From positions 1 through 46,348 of the forward strand of contig ONIK01000004.1 of assembly GCA_900317865.1 (NCBI GenBank): 46,348 nt of DNA, in the 5' to 3' direction. The stretch comes from an uncultured Methanobrevibacter sp. Its GTDB lineage: Archaea > Methanobacteriota > Methanobacteria > Methanobacteriales > Methanobacteriaceae. Numbering within the stretch: position 1 is the stretch's first letter; every line of letters starts with the position of its first letter. A model generated the notes under the pieces. It searched no databases. It saw only the letters and a program-made list of their open reading frames with translations, and was not told the origin of the DNA. Below are positions 24,073 to 32,544 of the stretch, piece after piece. A program made the translations under genes and the position numbers.

Positions 24073-25170
24073 CTATGCTTGATTTTCCATTTCTTCAAAT
24101 TTAGCTGGGAAATATGTATCTACAACATATTCAAGCCCATATTTTGAGAAAGATTGCTGTTCTGCTTTCTTACCAATCTTAAGCATTTTCTTAATTTCAG
24201 TTTGCCAGAAATCAGTTTTATACCTTGGGTCTTTAGAAAGCTCTTTTAATCTCATAACGTCGACATCTTTAAGTTTATCGGTTGGTAAATCATAATTGAT
24301 AATATCGGATGCAGTTACTCCAATAAATTTAGCATCAGGTGTTGCCAAATCATGATTAACGTGAGCTAATTTTGCACTTCCGGAAATAATAACCTGTGCG
24401 ATGTGGAATCCCCAAGGGTCTCCGTCGTTACAGATGTAAACAGGTAATTCAAGTTCCTGGTTAACTCTTTTAATGAATCTTCTTGTAGCACGGGCAGCTT
24501 GTCCTTTTAGCCCTACAATTAATGTGTTGAATCTTTTGTGAGCATTTTCCTGTACTAATCTGTGGAACATCCCCATGGTTTCCACAGCCAATACTTTATC
24601 TACATTATGATCGAGGAATTCAACCTGATCGATTGTGGGAGAAATTGTATAACCTGATTTTCCAACTTTTGCCGCATTAATTTCCACTTCATCAAAAAGA
24701 GTGATGTCTCCGTAAACAGATGCACCGTCTTCTTCAGGCATTAGTCCTAAATCTTCACGGGTAGTACCTAATGTAACTTCCAAGTCTTCTCCAACAATGT
24801 TTGATTCCTGCTGGGTTTTAAAACTTATTCCCCAACCTTCGGAAACATAATACATTTCCCTGATGGTAGCTGTTTTTTCTCTTGCAACCAAATCTTTACA
24901 GAAATTTGCAACATAAACCATTTGACCTAATTTTCTGATTTGTTTTACATTACCGAGAGATCTTCTACCATATCTGTCTCCTAAAACATAGTATCTTTTA
25001 GCATCATCATATACAATGTTTCCAGTACCTCTTGAAGGAACTCTAAGTGAAGGGACTTTCTTTTTCTCGATTTCTTCAATAATTTCTTCACCTAAACCTT
25101 TTAACTTGTTGAAAGTGTACTCTTTTCTGAGCTCTTTATGTGATTTACCTTCTTGTTTAATTTCAGCCAT
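24073..25170 (-). CDS. top6A: DNA topoisomerase VI subunit A
   Basis: A 365-residue Top6A, the Spo11-like DNA-cleaving subunit. The winged-helix 5Y-CAP part contains the catalytic tyrosine in REMYYVSEGW (residues 104-113; by comparison with Spo11 the second Tyr, 108). The Toprim domain has ICNDGDPWGFH with the metal-binding acidic pair. The ATG has GGTGAT upstream. top6B ends 8 bases before it, so the subunits are made from one transcript. The enzyme relaxes and decatenates DNA with ATP. Confidence 0.96.
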   Translation of the reverse strand: MAEIKQEGKSHKELRKEYTFNKLKGLGEEIIEEIEKKKVPSLRVPSRGTGNIVYDDAKRYYVLGDRYGRRSLGNVKQIRKLGQMVYVANFCKDLVAREKTATIREMYYVSEGWGISFKTQQESNIVGEDLEVTLGTTREDLGLMPEEDGASVYGDITLFDEVEINAAKVGKSGYTISPTIDQVEFLDHNVDKVLAVETMGMFHRLVQENAHKRFNTLIVGLKGQAARATRRFIKRVNQELELPVYICNDGDPWGFHIAQVIISGSAKLAHVNHDLATPDAKFIGVTASDIINYDLPTDKLKDVDVMRLKELSKDPRYKTDFWQTEIKKMLKIGKKAEQQSFSKYGLEYVVDTYFPAKFEEMENQA

Positions 25171-25178
25171 TTAATCAC

Positions 25179-26888
25179 CTATTCTTCAAAATCTCCTTCA
25201 TCTTCATCTTCTTCTTCATCGAAGTTGAGGTTACTATGTTCTTCATCAACTGCATATCCATGCTCATCAAGTTCTTCCATGATGATTGCATCAAGTTCTT
25301 CCTCTTCCTCTTCTTCCTCAACCTTTTCACCGAGCAATTCTGCAAGAGCTCTTTTAGTTACTTTAGCAAGGACTTCCTGGTATTCAGGAACACCGGTTTC
25401 ACCAAGTTTTGCAGCTTCTTCAATAATAACAGGTACATATTCTTCAAATACTTTTGAACGTTTTTCTTTTTCTTTAGCAGCTCTTTTTTGTCTAATATGT
25501 TTTTGAAGTTGACGAGCTAATTTCATTGTAGCTTGTCTGATTTCCTGAACAATTTCAGGTTCTGGGGAAACACTTTGTTTACCTGTTGAGAGGTATGGAA
25601 CTTGGGTTGAAATAATATTGACAAATAAAGTTAATGGAGTATTGTCCATATCTTTAAGACCATAACGTTTCCAGTCAATACTTTTCAATGCTTCAGTAAT
25701 AGCACAGCTTCCTGCATCAAAGGTTAATGGAACTCTGTTAGCAAATCTCATAATTTCAGATTTTCTTTGTTCATTAACTTTCCTACCGGAATTTCCGCCA
25801 TAAGCCAATCCTGCCTCAATAATAAATGAGACACCTCCTGCATAGGTTACAGGTTTTCTAGTTATTGTGGTTACAAATTCAGGTTTAAGAATTTGTTTCA
25901 TACCTTTTTCAATTTGTTCAGATCCGATTGGTATGAGTCCGTCAGTTGGAGGAGCCATAAATTTCATCTTTTTGAAACATTGAACAATAGCCTCCGCTTC
26001 AGGGAATGTCATGTCTTTAGGACGTTTGTTCATATCAATTCCAGTCATTTGGGCGATTTCGTCCGCTCTTTTATTTGACATTCTTGACATTGATGCAGTT
26101 AACATGCTTTTATATCTTCTTTTATCAGTATTTTTAGCCATTGTCATTAAATCGTCAGCACTTACACCTTTAGGGTGTGGTAATACTTCTTTTGGCTGTA
26201 CTGGAACAACATCTGCTGCTCTTTTGAAGATATATTTGTGTCCTGTCGGATCTCTGAATGTAATTTTTGCATGCGGATTTCCAATCATGGTTCTTCTGAT
26301 ATATTCGAAAGCACCTTGCTCTGCCATGGAGTATGATACGTCTTTAAAGTGTAATTCTATACAAACTCCTGTTGCTTCAGCAGGGTAGTCTTCTCTTTCC
26401 ATTAAAATTCCACGGTTGTTTTCAACATCCATCTGGAATTTCATTTTTACTCCTTTAATTCCATCTCCTTCTTTATAACATGAAATTACATGAGCAGGTT
26501 TACCTGTAGTCATTTGTGAAAGTAATACACATCCACTACAACCTAAACCTTGTTGTCCTCTGGATTGAATGTTTCTGAATTTGGATCCTGCAAACATCAT
26601 ACAATATACTTGCATTACATAATCCTCAGGAATTCCCGGCCCATTATCTTTGTGTCTTAGGATGTAGTATTCTTTATCTACACGTTTTAATTCAATATCA
26701 ATATCAGGAAGGATTCCTGCTTCTTCACATGCATCAAAACTGTTTGTAATCAATTCGTGAAATACAATGGTCAATGAACGAATTTTACCAGTAAAACCGA
26801 GCATCTGCTTGTTTTTTCTGAAAAACTGGGAAGGTGTTAATCTGTCAAAATCCTCATCCCAGTCAATTCCTATTTGTTGTTGAACCAA
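25179..26888 (-). CDS. top6B: DNA topoisomerase VI subunit B
   Basis: A 569-residue GHKL ATPase subunit. The N-box is HELITNSFDACEEAG (near residues 44-58), the G1 motif DNGPGIP and G2 region SRGQQGLGCSG follow, with a helix-two-turn-helix and transducer domain after. The C-terminal 55 residues are strongly acidic, with a run of eight Glu and a DEEEDEDEGDFEE tail; this extends beyond the usual core. The start is TTG at 26888, with a very strong AGGAGG 7 bases upstream. A TATA box TTTATATA lies near 26947-26956, so top6BA has its own promoter downstream of the KH gene. Confidence 0.96.
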   Translation of the reverse strand: MVQQQIGIDWDEDFDRLTPSQFFRKNKQMLGFTGKIRSLTIVFHELITNSFDACEEAGILPDIDIELKRVDKEYYILRHKDNGPGIPEDYVMQVYCMMFAGSKFRNIQSRGQQGLGCSGCVLLSQMTTGKPAHVISCYKEGDGIKGVKMKFQMDVENNRGILMEREDYPAEATGVCIELHFKDVSYSMAEQGAFEYIRRTMIGNPHAKITFRDPTGHKYIFKRAADVVPVQPKEVLPHPKGVSADDLMTMAKNTDKRRYKSMLTASMSRMSNKRADEIAQMTGIDMNKRPKDMTFPEAEAIVQCFKKMKFMAPPTDGLIPIGSEQIEKGMKQILKPEFVTTITRKPVTYAGGVSFIIEAGLAYGGNSGRKVNEQRKSEIMRFANRVPLTFDAGSCAITEALKSIDWKRYGLKDMDNTPLTLFVNIISTQVPYLSTGKQSVSPEPEIVQEIRQATMKLARQLQKHIRQKRAAKEKEKRSKVFEEYVPVIIEEAAKLGETGVPEYQEVLAKVTKRALAELLGEKVEEEEEEEELDAIIMEELDEHGYAVDEEHSNLNFDEEEDEDEGDFEE

Positions 26889-27199
26889 AATGTTTCCTCC
26901 TATAATTTTTCGAAATTTTTATAATTAAAATTATTAATTTTATAAGTATATAAATAACATCCGAGAGCATTTGATGAGTAATATTTTTACAGTACCATAG
27001 CTAGTCCGTTCAAAAATATACAATAAAATAATAATAAAAATTGTAAAGAATATAGTTTCTAAACTATGCTACCTATATATGTTGGTTGAAGTATATAATA
27101 TTTTGCTATAAAGTTTTATAATTTTCTTCATTCAAAGCATTATTTTAATACTAATAGAATAATTTAATATAAAAAAAGTAATTCAGTAACATATTAATG
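26889..27199. other. 311-base gap between top6B and the KH-protein gene
   Basis: It holds the top6B ribosome binding site and TATA box near its left end, and the terminator of the KH gene at its right end. In between is a palindrome ATAGTTT-CT-AAACTAT (27052-27067). On the minus strand a 20-codon ORF (MKKIIKLYSK...) exists but has no ribosome binding site, so I do not call it. No RNA gene is recognised. Confidence 0.6.
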
Positions 27200-27205
27200 T
27201 TACTG
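27171..27205 (-). terminator. Hairpin terminator at the end of the KH-protein gene
   Basis: CAGTAACAT and ATGTTACTG (27184-27192 and 27197-27205) form a perfect 9-base stem with an ATTA loop; on the minus strand it is followed by a seven-T run. The arm overlaps the last codons and stop of the gene. Confidence 0.7.
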
Positions 27206-27820
27206 CAATGTTTCTTCGTCAAATTCAATCCCGTCTCTGAACTCAATCTTATCATCATGAATACCGACAAGATCTTTAAATTCTCTAAGTTTGAGAGTTT
27301 CTTTTTTGTTTTCTAAAAAGGCATAAACGGATTTATGTCTAGATCCGTTTAAAATCATTTCAATAGCTTCTTTAGCTACTAGAATATTCTCCATTTCGCC
27401 AATTAATGAAACCGTTTTACCATAAACAGCCATATCAACATCAGCTAACTCAGTAATAAGTTCGCGGGTTTTACCATTTTTACCTATGATTCTTCCTTTG
27501 TATCTCGCCAAAGCTTTTTTGGATTTTCCAATATACAATGGTAATTTCATAATTTCAAGATATATGTCGTCATGAATTAATTTCATGGCAACTTCCGGGT
27601 TAAAACCACGAGCTATGGCTTTTACAATGTGGTTTGCATTCCAAACACCCAAAGGATCTTCCATATCCTCACGAGGAGTGATATAAACAGTTCCATCATC
27701 ACTATCAATATCAAGTATGGTGCCGGTTAACTTTTCAATTGATTTTTTAACGTCTCCATTTTTACCTATTAAAGCACCAACTCTATTTTGAGGTATTTTT
27801 AAATAATCTGTTTCAGGCAT
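27200..27820 (-). CDS. Pno1/Dim2-like KH-domain RNA-binding protein
   Basis: A 206-residue protein with two KH domains. The first has RVGALIGKNGDVKKSIE near residues 11-27, and the second has KGRIIGKNGKTRELITE near 108-124, both with the GxxG loop. It is the archaeal counterpart of Pno1/Krr1/Dim2, which help mature the small ribosomal subunit. ATG at 27820 is preferred over GTG at 27829 because the GGTGAT site at 27825-27830 then has normal spacing. In related methanogens this gene normally follows the RIO1 gene, but here about 5.5 kb of glycan genes lie between them. Confidence 0.92.
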   Translation of the reverse strand: MPETDYLKIPQNRVGALIGKNGDVKKSIEKLTGTILDIDSDDGTVYITPREDMEDPLGVWNANHIVKAIARGFNPEVAMKLIHDDIYLEIMKLPLYIGKSKKALARYKGRIIGKNGKTRELITELADVDMAVYGKTVSLIGEMENILVAKEAIEMILNGSRHKSVYAFLENKKETLKLREFKDLVGIHDDKIEFRDGIEFDEETLQ

Positions 27821-27948
27821 TTTTATCACCTTCGTTAGTTTACTATTTGTAAGAAATTCTATTTAATACTTCTTTTTAATTTCTATTGATTAATAAATTT
27901 TTTCTATTTCCTTTTGAATTTCTTTTTTGAGTTTTTACTAAATGAACT

Positions 27949-29163
27949 TTAGCCCAATAATTTTTCATATAACTTTTTGTAGTCCAATGCCATCTGGCTG
28001 GCAGTCCTAAGTTCTAAATTGTCAATTTGTTTTTTTACTCTCAAATATTCTTCTTTATCGTTGGAAATCTCTAAAATTCTTTGATAAGCTTCTTTTACAT
28101 TATTGGTATCAATCAACCAGCCACAATCATTATCCTCAACTCTTCCATTTGAAGCACCGATTTTGGATGCAATGATTGGTACTCCAACGCTTATTGATTC
28201 AGTCAATGTATGTGAATATGTTTCTGGCCAGATGGAAAACAATCCCATAAATGATGGTTTAATCTCTTCAACATATTTTGCAAAATCTTCTCTTTCATAT
28301 TCTCCATATGCTATTCCGATTTCTTTCAATTCCTCAGAAGCAAATCCCAATAAATGCAATTCAAGTTTATTTTCAACATCTTCTTTTTTCAATTCCTTTA
28401 TGAATAAAGAACCCTTATGTGGGAAAAATGCTCCGGGAATTAATATTTTTATGGGATGAGTTAAATCAGGAATTGAATTTAGATTATAATATCTTTTTAT
28501 ATCTCTTCCATACTGCACTATTTGTATATCACTTTCATTTAATGTCGGATAATGTTTCAAGTACATATTTTTTGTAAACGGCATTGCAGTAATGAGTGCA
28601 TCGCATTTTTCAAAAAGTTTTTTCATCTCTTTTTGCCAATCCTTTTTCCATTCAACAATATTTTCCGGCAAGTCAAACCATCCTATGTTTGAGCCGCATT
28701 TTTTATCATTACTGTCACAGTATCCTCCGCAATAATTATAATTTTCATCCAGTAAAACTAAACTTTGGCATATGTAATAATAATCGTGAAATGCGAGAAT
28801 TGTAGGGATGTTCAGTGCACTTGCCACGTCCGGTAGGTCTAAACTATGGAACAGTAAGTGGTCTATTTGTATTAAGTCAATTTTATAATTCAATAGTATA
28901 TTTGTGTAGTTTTCCTTAAATTCTTCGCTATGGATGAGTTTGGCATGCCATGGGGTAGTTAATTCAAATTCTTCCAAATCAACAAACTGATTGCCATCCA
29001 ACCGGGACAATATTAATCGGGTCATATCAGACTTTAAAATAAAAAAATCATATTCGTCAGATACAGAATTCGCCATATCTTTAACCGCATGTTCTACGCC
29101 GCCACTGTAATGTAAAACATAAAGTATTCTTTTTTTAGAAGAGTTATTGTTATTTTCTGTCAT
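27949..29163 (-). CDS. GT4-type glycosyltransferase
   Basis: A 404-residue GT-B fold glycosyltransferase, probably family GT4. The N-terminal domain starts RILYVLHYSGGVEHAV, and the C-terminal domain has LIPGAFFPHKGSLFI and the nucleotide-sugar motif with ETYSHTLTESISVGVPIIA. The two Glu of the EX7E motif are in the latter. A cysteine-rich loop CGGYCDSNDKKCG in the N-domain is unusual. ATG at 29163 follows a GTGAT site. It is the last gene of a four-gene minus-strand unit (GT2, GT2, acetyltransferase, GT4) likely to build a surface glycan. Donor and acceptor are unknown. Confidence 0.85.
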   Translation of the reverse strand: MTENNNNSSKKRILYVLHYSGGVEHAVKDMANSVSDEYDFFILKSDMTRLILSRLDGNQFVDLEEFELTTPWHAKLIHSEEFKENYTNILLNYKIDLIQIDHLLFHSLDLPDVASALNIPTILAFHDYYYICQSLVLLDENYNYCGGYCDSNDKKCGSNIGWFDLPENIVEWKKDWQKEMKKLFEKCDALITAMPFTKNMYLKHYPTLNESDIQIVQYGRDIKRYYNLNSIPDLTHPIKILIPGAFFPHKGSLFIKELKKEDVENKLELHLLGFASEELKEIGIAYGEYEREDFAKYVEEIKPSFMGLFSIWPETYSHTLTESISVGVPIIASKIGASNGRVEDNDCGWLIDTNNVKEAYQRILEISNDKEEYLRVKKQIDNLELRTASQMALDYKKLYEKLLG

Positions 29164-29182
29164 GACAATCACAAATCCGTAA

Positions 29183-29830
29183 TTAATCCATATTTGTAAA
29201 TATTGAATCTGGATTTTTCATATAGTCACTTAATCTATTGAAGAATAATCCTAAATGATAACCATAAACAAATATATGGTTTACTGAAAGCGTTACGGGT
29301 ATTTCACCATTTTCATATTTTCCCCAATGCACAACTGGAACAAAATTATCGCTGGGCAATGTCATATCATTGAAATTCGTATAATGAATCCATGGCAAAC
29401 AGGATAAAATGGCGTATACATGATTTTGGGATTCCGGTCCATATATATACTGATGATTTTCTGGATTGGATTTTATATCTTGTAAAAAATCATTCCACTC
29501 CTTAAATGATTTAAAATTATCAATTGATTCGATACAGATATTTTCTACTGTAGTATCTTCATTTATCAACGGTAAAACAATATTTACATGCTCATATTCT
29601 CTTCCCTCGCCGTATAACATGAATGTTCTTAACTCGGGTATTGACTCTATTGTTTTGTATATTGCTGCAACACACATATTAAAAAAGGAAAAGTTATTTT
29701 CTTTTGAAAAGGAATATAGGTTTTCACAGTCAATTAATGAAGTTATGGAATATCTGGAACTAACGAAAAGCTTATTTATTTTCAAATCTTCTTCTGTAAA
29801 ATCTAATTTTCTATATCGATGTTCTTTCAT
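29183..29830 (-). CDS. Chloramphenicol acetyltransferase-like protein
   Basis: A 215-residue protein with the fold signature of the CAT family (RYSITSLIDCENL, then FFNMCVAAIYKTIESIPELR). The active-site region reads NHIFVYGYH (184-192) instead of HHAVCDGFH. His185 sits at the catalytic His195 position, but the structural Asp199 is replaced by Tyr189. Given its place among glycosyltransferases, acetylation of a sugar is more likely than drug resistance. GGTGAAATC precedes the ATG. It lies 13 bases after the GT2 gene and 19 before the GT4 gene. Confidence 0.78.
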   Translation of the reverse strand: MKEHRYRKLDFTEEDLKINKLFVSSRYSITSLIDCENLYSFSKENNFSFFNMCVAAIYKTIESIPELRTFMLYGEGREYEHVNIVLPLINEDTTVENICIESIDNFKSFKEWNDFLQDIKSNPENHQYIYGPESQNHVYAILSCLPWIHYTNFNDMTLPSDNFVPVVHWGKYENGEIPVTLSVNHIFVYGYHLGLFFNRLSDYMKNPDSIFTNMD

Positions 29831-29843
29831 GATTTCACCAATT

Positions 29844-30743
29844 TTAACTGAAAGCTTTTTTCATGATTTCTGGAGTAATTTTAAATCCTTTTGCAAAACA
29901 AAATGAATTTATTACTTCTTTAGGTTCTTTTGACAACGCTAAATCATAAGACCATACGGATAAGATGAATTTAGCTAATTTTTCAATACATTCAGGGGGC
30001 TGGTTTTCATTGGCTACCATTACCAACAGTTTAACCATGGTTTGTATGATATATTCAAGATCTATTTCTTTGATGGTATTATTATGTAATCCTTCTTCTC
30101 TATTCCTCCATATTTGCCCCATAAATCCGTCTAAAACTATAATTCCATTTTTTGCTTTAGCAATTGCTTCTACTGTAAATATAAATGATTCATACACATT
30201 AAACTTTTCAAGAAAACGAATGTTCTCTTCTAACAAATATTTTCTTCTATAAATTCCTGCCCATGGCTCAAAATAGTTATAATCCATTAATATGCTGACA
30301 TCATCATGGGATACTTCTATCCTGCCGAGGTTTTGAGTTACTGGAAAAGTCATATCGTTCATTTTTGTTATAAATGAGGTTTTCACCAGGTCTACATTAT
30401 TTTGAGTAATCTCTTCATATATTGTTTCAATGTATTCTGGCATCATTTCATCGTCAGAATCAAGGAATATAATATAATCTGAAGTAGCTTTGTTTATTCC
30501 CAAGTTACGTGATGAACCGGGGCCCCTAGTTTCTTTGGGAGAATCATATAAAAATACATTATCATATTTTTCATCAAATTCCTTTAGAATTTCTGCACTC
30601 CCATCGGTTGATTTGTCATTAATAAATATGATTTCTATATCTTTAAAATCAAAAGTCTGATTTTTAATGGATTTGAATGTATCTTTAAGATATTTTTCAG
30701 TGTTGTAAACGGGGATGATTACACTTACTTTATAACTGCACAT
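29844..30743 (-). CDS. GT2-type glycosyltransferase, tandem paralogue A
   Basis: A 299-residue GT2 (GT-A fold) protein. It begins YKVSVIIPVYNTEKYL, has the FINDKSTDGS loop and the metal-binding FLDSDDEMMP (DxD). The C-terminal third, with EPWAGIYRRKYLL and ENQPPECIE, aligns with the neighbouring gene at 30730-31650, so the two arose by duplication. ATG at 30743 is preferred over 30767: it starts just before the family N-terminus. It overlaps the upstream gene by 14 bases. Likely adds a sugar to an envelope glycan or a teichoic-acid-like polymer. Confidence 0.85.
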   Translation of the reverse strand: MCSYKVSVIIPVYNTEKYLKDTFKSIKNQTFDFKDIEIIFINDKSTDGSAEILKEFDEKYDNVFLYDSPKETRGPGSSRNLGINKATSDYIIFLDSDDEMMPEYIETIYEEITQNNVDLVKTSFITKMNDMTFPVTQNLGRIEVSHDDVSILMDYNYFEPWAGIYRRKYLLEENIRFLEKFNVYESFIFTVEAIAKAKNGIIVLDGFMGQIWRNREEGLHNNTIKEIDLEYIIQTMVKLLVMVANENQPPECIEKLAKFILSVWSYDLALSKEPKEVINSFCFAKGFKITPEIMKKAFS

Positions 30744-31650
30744 TTTTATCAGCTCGTTTATCTTCAATAATTTTTAAAATATTTTCTGCATGAAATACAT
30801 TGCTTAAAAAATAATATGCTTTCTGTTCCATTGTTGTATCTGAATTAAAAATACCTGATCCACATATACTCAATACAAAAGGCAATAGTGATTCTATGGC
30901 TTCAGGGGGTTGATTATTTTCTACTAAAGTGCTAATCATTTTAGATGAGCATTCAATTACATTTTCCATGTCCTCTAATTGGACATGGTTATCATGTGCC
31001 CCCTCTTGTTTTAAATTCCAAATGTATCCTTCCACATTATCTAAAAGAATAATGTCTTTGTTTGTTTTTGATAATGCCTGTACGGAAAATAAGAAATTTT
31101 CATGAATCTTATATTTATAACTGAATTTGAGGTCATTGTCAAGTAAAAATTTTTTATTGTACAGTGTAGACCATGCTTCCAGATAATTGTATGTCATTAA
31201 GGGGGTTATATTTTCTGATGGCACTACAATTCGCCCTAAATTCTGGGAATATGAAATCTGCTTGTCAAACCCCGCAACAAAAGCAGTTTTAACAATATCT
31301 ACATCATTTTCCACCATTTCTTTATATGTGGATTCTATAAATTCAGGACCTAACTTGTCATCAGAATCTACAAATGTAATATAATCGGCATTTGCCAATT
31401 CCATACTCCAGTTACGTGAAAATGAAAGCCCATCTTTACCTTCTGGGGTTATGAATAATTTGACATTATCATATTCATCAACAAATTTCTGTATAACTTC
31501 AACAGAATTGTCTGAGGATTTATCATCAACAAATATGACTTCGATGTCATCGAAATTGAATGTTTGATTTTTGATGGATTCGAATGTTTCCCCAATAATG
31601 TGGGCATAATTATATGATGAAATCAGTACGCTTACTTTATACTCACTCAT
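30730..31650 (-). CDS. GT2-type glycosyltransferase, tandem paralogue B
   Basis: A 306-residue GT2 protein that aligns over its full length with the gene at 29844-30743. It starts YKVSVLISSYNYAHII, has FVDDKSSDNS and the DxD motif FVDSDDKLGP, and ends with a similar helical domain (EAWSTLYNKKFLL, ENNQPPEAIE). The chain is longer at the C-terminus. GGTG lies 7 bases before the ATG. A TATA-like TTATATTAA near 31688-31700 is placed to drive the four-gene operon, and the same AT-rich core may serve the divergent methyltransferase gene. Confidence 0.85.
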   Translation of the reverse strand: MSEYKVSVLISSYNYAHIIGETFESIKNQTFNFDDIEVIFVDDKSSDNSVEVIQKFVDEYDNVKLFITPEGKDGLSFSRNWSMELANADYITFVDSDDKLGPEFIESTYKEMVENDVDIVKTAFVAGFDKQISYSQNLGRIVVPSENITPLMTYNYLEAWSTLYNKKFLLDNDLKFSYKYKIHENFLFSVQALSKTNKDIILLDNVEGYIWNLKQEGAHDNHVQLEDMENVIECSSKMISTLVENNQPPEAIESLLPFVLSICGSGIFNSDTTMEQKAYYFLSNVFHAENILKIIEDKRADKNVQL

Positions 31651-31741
31651 TTTTTTTCACCAATGTTATCTTTATTTAACTGTTATTAATATAATTATAT
31701 GTAATGAGTGAAATATTGATAATTTTAGTGTGTGTGGTATT

Positions 31742-32521
31742 ATGGAATTAGAACCTTTAAATTCAAGTTATGATAATCTATTAAAAGAAAATCGTGAAAT
31801 GAGAAAAAAATTGAATCAGTATGAAAAGGCTTATCCTGCAAAGGAATGTCCTGTTTGTGGGCATAAAGGCATTGATTTTATACCCTTTCCTAATATTATC
31901 CATAAAGAGGTTATTTGCCCAACTTGTCACTGCCATGAACGTCAAAGAGCATTATGGTTGTATTTTCAAAAAAATAAAAATTTAATAAATGACGGAACAA
32001 GAATACTTCATTTTGCGCCTGAAAAACAGTTCAAAGAATTATTTACATCAAAAGATACAGAATATCACACTGCAGACTTTAATCCTGGTGATTACGCCGA
32101 TGCTGATGAAAAAATTGATATACAGGATATCCCATATGATGATAATTATTTTGACTTGATTTTGTGTTCACATGTTCTGGAGCATGTTCCGGATGACATG
32201 AGGGCATTGAGGGAACTCCGTAGAGTTTTAAAGCCAAAAGGTATTGCATTAATAATGGTTCCTATGAATGGGGTTTCATATAATCTTCCGTATGATGAAT
32301 TTAAGACATTGGAAAAAGATGAATATAATACTCCTGAATTAAGGGAGAAGCACTATGGTCAATTTGATCATTTGAGATTATATGGGGCAGATTTTAAACA
32401 AAGAATATTTGAAAGTGGTTTTGAACTATTGGGTGAAGATTTCATTAAAAATCTTGGGCTTGAAACAATTGAAAGATATGCTCTAGTGAGAAATGAAAAA
32501 ATATATGAATGTACAAAATAA
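31742..32521 (+). CDS. SAM-dependent methyltransferase with N-terminal zinc ribbon
   Basis: A 259-residue class I methyltransferase. Residues 1-30 look like a short coiled coil; Cys36, Cys39, Cys59 and Cys62 (CPVCG and CPTCHC) form a zinc ribbon with a following HERQRALW segment. The SAM fold has ILHFAPEKQFKELF, DIQDIPYDDNYFDLILCSHVLEHVPDD and LRELRRVLKPKG. This combination is common in surface-polysaccharide clusters. ATG at 31742 is chosen over GTG at 31730 since no ribosome binding site supports the latter. It is divergent from the glycosyltransferase operon and may methylate its product. Confidence 0.85.
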   Translation: MELEPLNSSYDNLLKENREMRKKLNQYEKAYPAKECPVCGHKGIDFIPFPNIIHKEVICPTCHCHERQRALWLYFQKNKNLINDGTRILHFAPEKQFKELFTSKDTEYHTADFNPGDYADADEKIDIQDIPYDDNYFDLILCSHVLEHVPDDMRALRELRRVLKPKGIALIMVPMNGVSYNLPYDEFKTLEKDEYNTPELREKHYGQFDHLRLYGADFKQRIFESGFELLGEDFIKNLGLETIERYALVRNEKIYECTK

Positions 32522-32544
32522 TCTGTTAATGTGTGTTGTTAGAT

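Noticed and set aside
25153..25506. Serine-rich plus-strand ORF of 117 residues
   Set aside because: It is the antisense of the Glu-rich tail of top6B; poly-Ser arises from the complement of GAA/GAG codons, and it has no ribosome binding site.
27075..27145. 20-codon minus-strand ORF in the top6B upstream gap
   Set aside because: No ribosome binding site and no hydrophobic or conserved pattern.
29183..29830. Antibiotic resistance gene (chloramphenicol)
   Set aside because: The active-site motif is altered and the gene is embedded in a glycan operon.
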